Of a stretch of DNA of 64,000 bases, positions 61,501 to 64,000 are shown piece by piece; the first letter of the stretch is position 1; each line of letters opens with the position of its first letter. Under the pieces are notes generated by a model that was not told the DNA's origin, ran no database searches, and saw nothing but the letters and a program-made list of their open reading frames with translations. A program made the position numbers and the translations under genes. The DNA comes from a gamma proteobacterium HdN1. Lineage in GTDB: Bacteria; Pseudomonadota; Gammaproteobacteria; Pseudomonadales; Ketobacteraceae. The DNA is taken from positions 4,376,527-4,440,526 of the forward strand of contig FP929140.1 of assembly GCA_000198515.1 (NCBI GenBank). Reading direction: 5' to 3'.

Positions 61501-64000
61501 TCGGGGGCATCCAGCCATTCCTGCAAAAGATTGCTGGTAGAATCCATGATATCGGCGGCTTCTTCGAGAAAAATCTCGACAAGCTCAGGATCCAGCGCGA
61601 CGCTCATCTCCAATCCATTTTCTGGGCCTTCTTCATTTTCTGGGCCTTCTTGTGGCACAGAACCCGTGAACTCCACCACTTCCTCGGGGGCAAATTTCGG
61701 CGCATCGGTTTGCGCAGACGCGCCCAGCGCACCAGACAGTTTCTCGGCCACTTCGGGTGCCTGATCCATTAGCGCTTGCAGCGACGCGACAATCTCATCC
61801 GCAGCGCCCGCAGGCTGGCCGACGGCGATTCGATCCATCATCTCCACAAGGGATTCATGGGCGCGGTGGGCGATCTGGAAGAAGTTTCGATCAGGAACCA
61901 GCAAACCTTCTGCGGCATTGCTGTAGGTTTCCTCGAGAGCCATCGACAGAGCTACCACCTCTGGCAACTGCGCAGCGCTCGCACTGCGAGCCAGTACGCG
62001 CAGTTCGCTGCGAAGGCTATCGAGTTGCGTTCCAGGCACTGGGTTTTCTTCCCAATGATTCAGCACGTCGCCCGCATCTACAATCAAGTCGATTCCTTCA
62101 GCAAGGAAGAGCGATACCAGTTGTTTGTCGGGGCGAGCCGCAGCATTCGCCGCCACAGCATCTTCGGAGTGACGCAGGCGCTGCTGGCGCATCTCGGAAA
62201 TTTTTGCCAACAAACCTGCCGTCTCCGGCAGCGTGGACACGGTATCGTCAGCCACCTGTTCGAGTGCGCTGGCGATTGCTGCGCCAAACGTCTGCAAGAA
62301 ATTCCGGATTTCCTGATCTGCTAGCAAGCCCTGCATGTGAGCTTCTTTAATGAATTTTTCGGCGGGTGCAGCGAGTTCTGCGATATTGGTAATGCCCGCC
62401 ATGTGCGCACTACCTTTTAGGGTATGTAAGGCGCGGAGCAAATCTGCGCTGAACGGAGCATCTTTCTGACCGGCAACCGCCAAGAAGTCGGTGACAGTCT
62501 GCAAGTGAGAGCGCGCTTCAGAAACAAAGATTTCGACCAGCACCGGATCTAGGCCGGACACGCTGAAGGCATCTGCAGTGCTTAGCTCAAACTCCGGAAC
62601 GGAAGCTTCTTCGCTAGGTGAAGCCTCTGCCTCCGCATCGAACGCCGCACGTGGCTCAAATTCTGCGCTTGGATGAATTTCCTCCAGCTCACCCTCACTA
62701 TCAAACGCAGCATCGCTTAGCGTAAACGTATCCTGCGCTTGTGCAGGTGTACGCGAATCTGCCGCTTCCTCAGCGTGGTGCGCATCTGCCAGTGCAGCTT
62801 GCTCTGCTTCGTATTCTTGCTTAGATTCCGGCTCAGCATGGAGCGCCGCAGCCTCATGCGTTGTCGAATCTGGTTGCGACGACGGCGTGACATCGTGACC
62901 CTCCCTTGATTCGCGTGCAGATAGCGCACTTGTAGACAACTCGGGTGCAGACGCAGGCTGCGACGCGATCTGTTGACCCCGCGCCAAAGCCCACGCTGCC
63001 GCTTCTAACGGTACGTATTCTGCACTGGGTGCTCGGCGTGCGCTAAATGCATCCACCATCGCAGGCATCGTTGCAATAACGGCTGCCACCAGATCAAACA
63101 CCGCATCGCTCGTCGGAATCGTGCGATCCAACACGCGGTTGAGCATATTCTCAACGGCCCACGAGAGCTCGCCGAGCACTTTTGCTCCAACCAAACGGCC
63201 GCTGCCCTTGATTGTATGAAACGCTCGGCGAATTTCAGTACGCGCGGCGCTATCTTCTGGGTCTTCACGCCATTGCGGCAGATAGTCCTGAATTGTTTGA
63301 AGAACCTCGCCAACCTCCTCAATAAAAATCTCCAGAACTTCCTCGTCGATCGACTCGAAATCGTCTTCGATAACGGCAGCGGGAGGGGCAACTATAACGG
63401 GAGTGGCAACTGTAACAGGAGGAGCCGAGGGTACAGAAGGTGCGGGCGTGGCGGCAACTACCGAGGATTCCCTTGCACCCTGCACTCCCTCACCAAGCGT
63501 ACCGACTGCCACTGCATCGGTCAGTTCTGGAATTTCAAACTCGGGAACTTCTTCGTCTATACGCACCTGATCTAAAGTAACTTTTGGAATCTCTGCGGCA
63601 TCCCCCGCAGCTTTTTCTACCGGATAGCCCAAGGATGCCACTGCGTCTTCCGCAATGGAAAGAATGGTTTCGTCCCCTGGAAACTGCTCATCAAGGCGTT
63701 CGAGATAGTACTCCACCGACGTAATCGCGTCGGCCAAGGTATCCATCACACGCCAGTCAGGAGTTGCTTTCGCCTGAATAATGTCATTCTGAATATACTG
63801 AATACAACTTTGTAGCAATTCGGCAGGATAGCGCAGCGGTACCATCGTCAAGCCGCCGCGCACACTGTTCAACAGCGCAAGAACCCGCGTTAACAGACTC
63901 GGATCAAAGTGTGCGCTAACATATTCCATGATGGCTTCTTTTACGCCTTCAAGCCCAGCACGCGATTCTGCAATCACTGCGGCACGTGCTTTTAGCACAT
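58524..64000 (-). CDS. chpA: ChpA-type hybrid chemosensory histidine kinase (N-terminus outside the window)
   Basis: The kinase of the Pil-Chp system; at least 1824 residues are visible and it continues beyond the right edge. In order it has a region with degenerate Hpt-like helices and four Hpt domains with phospho-histidine motifs AFHTIKGSGR (about 63210), ALHTLKGSAH (about 62420), ELHTLKGGAR (about 61455) and LLHTLKGGAR (about 60790). A degenerate Hpt-like region without the His separates the second and third. Then come Ala/Pro/Gln-rich linkers, dimerisation (SLVNLAGETSIIRGRIEQEI), the HATPase with N box LRNAVDHGIELP and G boxes DDGRGI and GRGVGMDVV, a CheW-like domain, and a receiver with VDDS, phospho-Asp in MLLDIEMPRMDG (about 58755) and YMGKPY. 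The receiver end is followed by chpB. Confidence 0.95.
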   Translation of the reverse strand, partial: VLKARAAVIAESRAGLEGVKEAIMEYVSAHFDPSLLTRVLALLNSVRGGLTMVPLRYPAELLQSCIQYIQNDIIQAKATPDWRVMDTLADAITSVEYYLERLDEQFPGDETILSIAEDAVASLGYPVEKAAGDAAEIPKVTLDQVRIDEEVPEFEIPELTDAVAVGTLGEGVQGARESSVVAATPAPSVPSAPPVTVATPVIVAPPAAVIEDDFESIDEEVLEIFIEEVGEVLQTIQDYLPQWREDPEDSAARTEIRRAFHTIKGSGRLVGAKVLGELSWAVENMLNRVLDRTIPTSDAVFDLVAAVIATMPAMVDAFSARRAPSAEYVPLEAAAWALARGQQIASQPASAPELSTSALSARESREGHDVTPSSQPDSTTHEAAALHAEPESKQEYEAEQAALADAHHAEEAADSRTPAQAQDTFTLSDAAFDSEGELEEIHPSAEFEPRAAFDAEAEASPSEEASVPEFELSTADAFSVSGLDPVLVEIFVSEARSHLQTVTDFLAVAGQKDAPFSADLLRALHTLKGSAHMAGITNIAELAAPAEKFIKEAHMQGLLADQEIRNFLQTFGAAIASALEQVADDTVSTLPETAGLLAKISEMRQQRLRHSEDAVAANAAARPDKQLVSLFLAEGIDLIVDAGDVLNHWEENPVPGTQLDSLRSELRVLARSASAAQLPEVVALSMALEETYSNAAEGLLVPDRNFFQIAHRAHESLVEMMDRIAVGQPAGAADEIVASLQALMDQAPEVAEKLSGALGASAQTDAPKFAPEEVVEFTGSVPQEGPENEEGPENGLEMSVALDPELVEIFLEEAADIMDSTSNLLQEWLDAPERLDTVAALQRELHTLKGGARMADIREIGDLAHHLENLYEGLAEGRLHSEPSLSEVLHQCHDRLMDMVDAVTAGKPPKSAPDLIAVIDGWMRGERSLAAATGTQPVEASPVFEREVPAMDVPAGQQEEQPQVASFEPVQPVVPEVVASAASALPPSQPVQPPSQPTQAPTPRPTQAPAAPITPAEIASALGDDVDPELLEVFFDEAEELTLGIDTCLQSWLDDRANPAHSTELQRLLHTLKGGARMAGLTLLGDLAHDFESFLTQIEAGGADITDAQFAEVQQRQDLLFDRIEKVRKGDFQALLAPLPATTAAASVSAPAPAAAAPVAVTPAPKSAAPAVAARADESGTLPPVEKPAFAAPWHEEEVRPAAVQSESIKVTAEVLESLVNLAGETSIIRGRIEQEITDFNFVISEVGQTIDRVRELLRRLDMETEAQILFNLQQSSQTRKYEDFDPLEMDRYSALHQLSRSLGESVSDLLDLRDSLSNKARDAETLLVQQARVNSELQEGLMRSRMVPFSRLAPRLRRIVRQIAGEIGKRADLEIIGADGEMDRTVMDRLVAPLEHMLRNAVDHGIELPQDRVAAGKKEQGRITLHIAREGGEVVLRLTDDGRGIALDKVKKRAIERGLMQPDAPLADKEVMQFIFRAGFSTAEKVTQISGRGVGMDVVYNDIKQLNGSIKLHSFPGAGSQFTVRLPFTVSVNRALMVKVGDDAYAIPLNNIEGIVRVSPYELESYYQPGAEEFEYAGSKYRIKYLGAFVHNQRQPNLAGITKPLPVLLIRGTDHAVALQVDALIGSREIVVKSVGPQLAAVSGLSGATILGDGSVVIILDITAMIRAEQAQISAARATHAVIAEREVLPEEESDTTPIVMVVDDSVTVRKVTSRLLERHGYEVITAKDGVDAITILQENQPDIMLLDIEMPRMDGFEVATLIRHDERLKELPIIMITSRTGEKHRDRAFSIGVDRYMGKPYQETVLLETIQELLKQRVTAQG

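Noticed and set aside
1-64000. tRNA, rRNA or insertion-sequence transposase genes
   Set aside because: None was recognised by reading; no transposase motifs or cloverleaf-like segments were seen, though a covariance search was not possible.

Overview
The window looks like chromosomal DNA of a gammaproteobacterium, most likely in or near the Pseudomonadales. This rests on gene content: thiG-thiS, a tkt-gap/epd-pgk-fba run, metK-ahcY-metF behind an ArsR/methyltransferase fusion regulator, bioA, rsmE, and a Chp-type (type IV pilus) chemosensory set chpA-chpB-chpC. The genus cannot be named. Base composition is near 50 % GC, with AT-rich patches (about 650-2600) and a visibly GC-rich patch (about 52090-54100). 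No rRNA, tRNA or CRISPR array was recognised.

Layout. 1-490: start of thiG and thiS (minus). 490-2600: accessory stretch with a GNAT acetyltransferase followed by an integron attC-like half site, a ParDE module, and a second ParD whose toxin is a stub. 2812-3603: 2-oxoglutarate oxygenase. 3663-7963: RND efflux pump and its adaptor. 8139-12326: zinc-ribbon protein, DUF3015 protein, DUF4105 protein, haloalkane dehalogenase-like enzyme. 12343-15947: DUF2269 membrane protein, oxidoreductase-like small protein, acyl-CoA dehydrogenase, lipoprotein, serine hydrolase. 16058-21573 (minus): tkt, gap/epd, pgk, fba. 21820-26596 (plus): SahR-like regulator, metK, ahcY, metF, apparently one S-adenosylmethionine-cycle operon controlled by a perfect 28-bp palindrome lying on a good promoter. 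26719-34020: an RHS locus bracketed by a full and a truncated direct copy of an AAA-ATPase/PD-(D/E)XK gene. 34030-38894: bioA, TonB receptor, flavoprotein.

38991-52045 is a lipid/ketone-type catabolic block. A minus operon (acetoacetate decarboxylase family protein and two acyl-CoA dehydrogenases) and a plus operon (Baeyer-Villiger monooxygenase, esterase, FadL-like porin, solute-binding protein) lie either side of a GntR regulator gene. The same 21-bp operator-like palindrome sits just downstream of both predicted promoters. This is the strongest candidate for a coherent undescribed pathway in the window. 52088-54711 is a small GC-rich island (hsdM remnant, DUF1016 nuclease, broken HTH gene, Phd/ParE toxin-antitoxin). 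54777-64000: TPR protein, rsmE and the chpC-chpB-chpA genes, chpA running off the right end.

The most unusual object is the RHS gene. It has a heptanucleotide tandem repeat just before its signal peptide that puts the best upstream starts out of frame, an apparent 1-nt deletion in a G run, and an internal insert made of a DUF11 domain, a sorting-signal-like segment and a signal-peptide-like segment. Several single-nucleotide frameshifts in the window fall in homopolymers, so sequencing error must be excluded before calling these genes dead.
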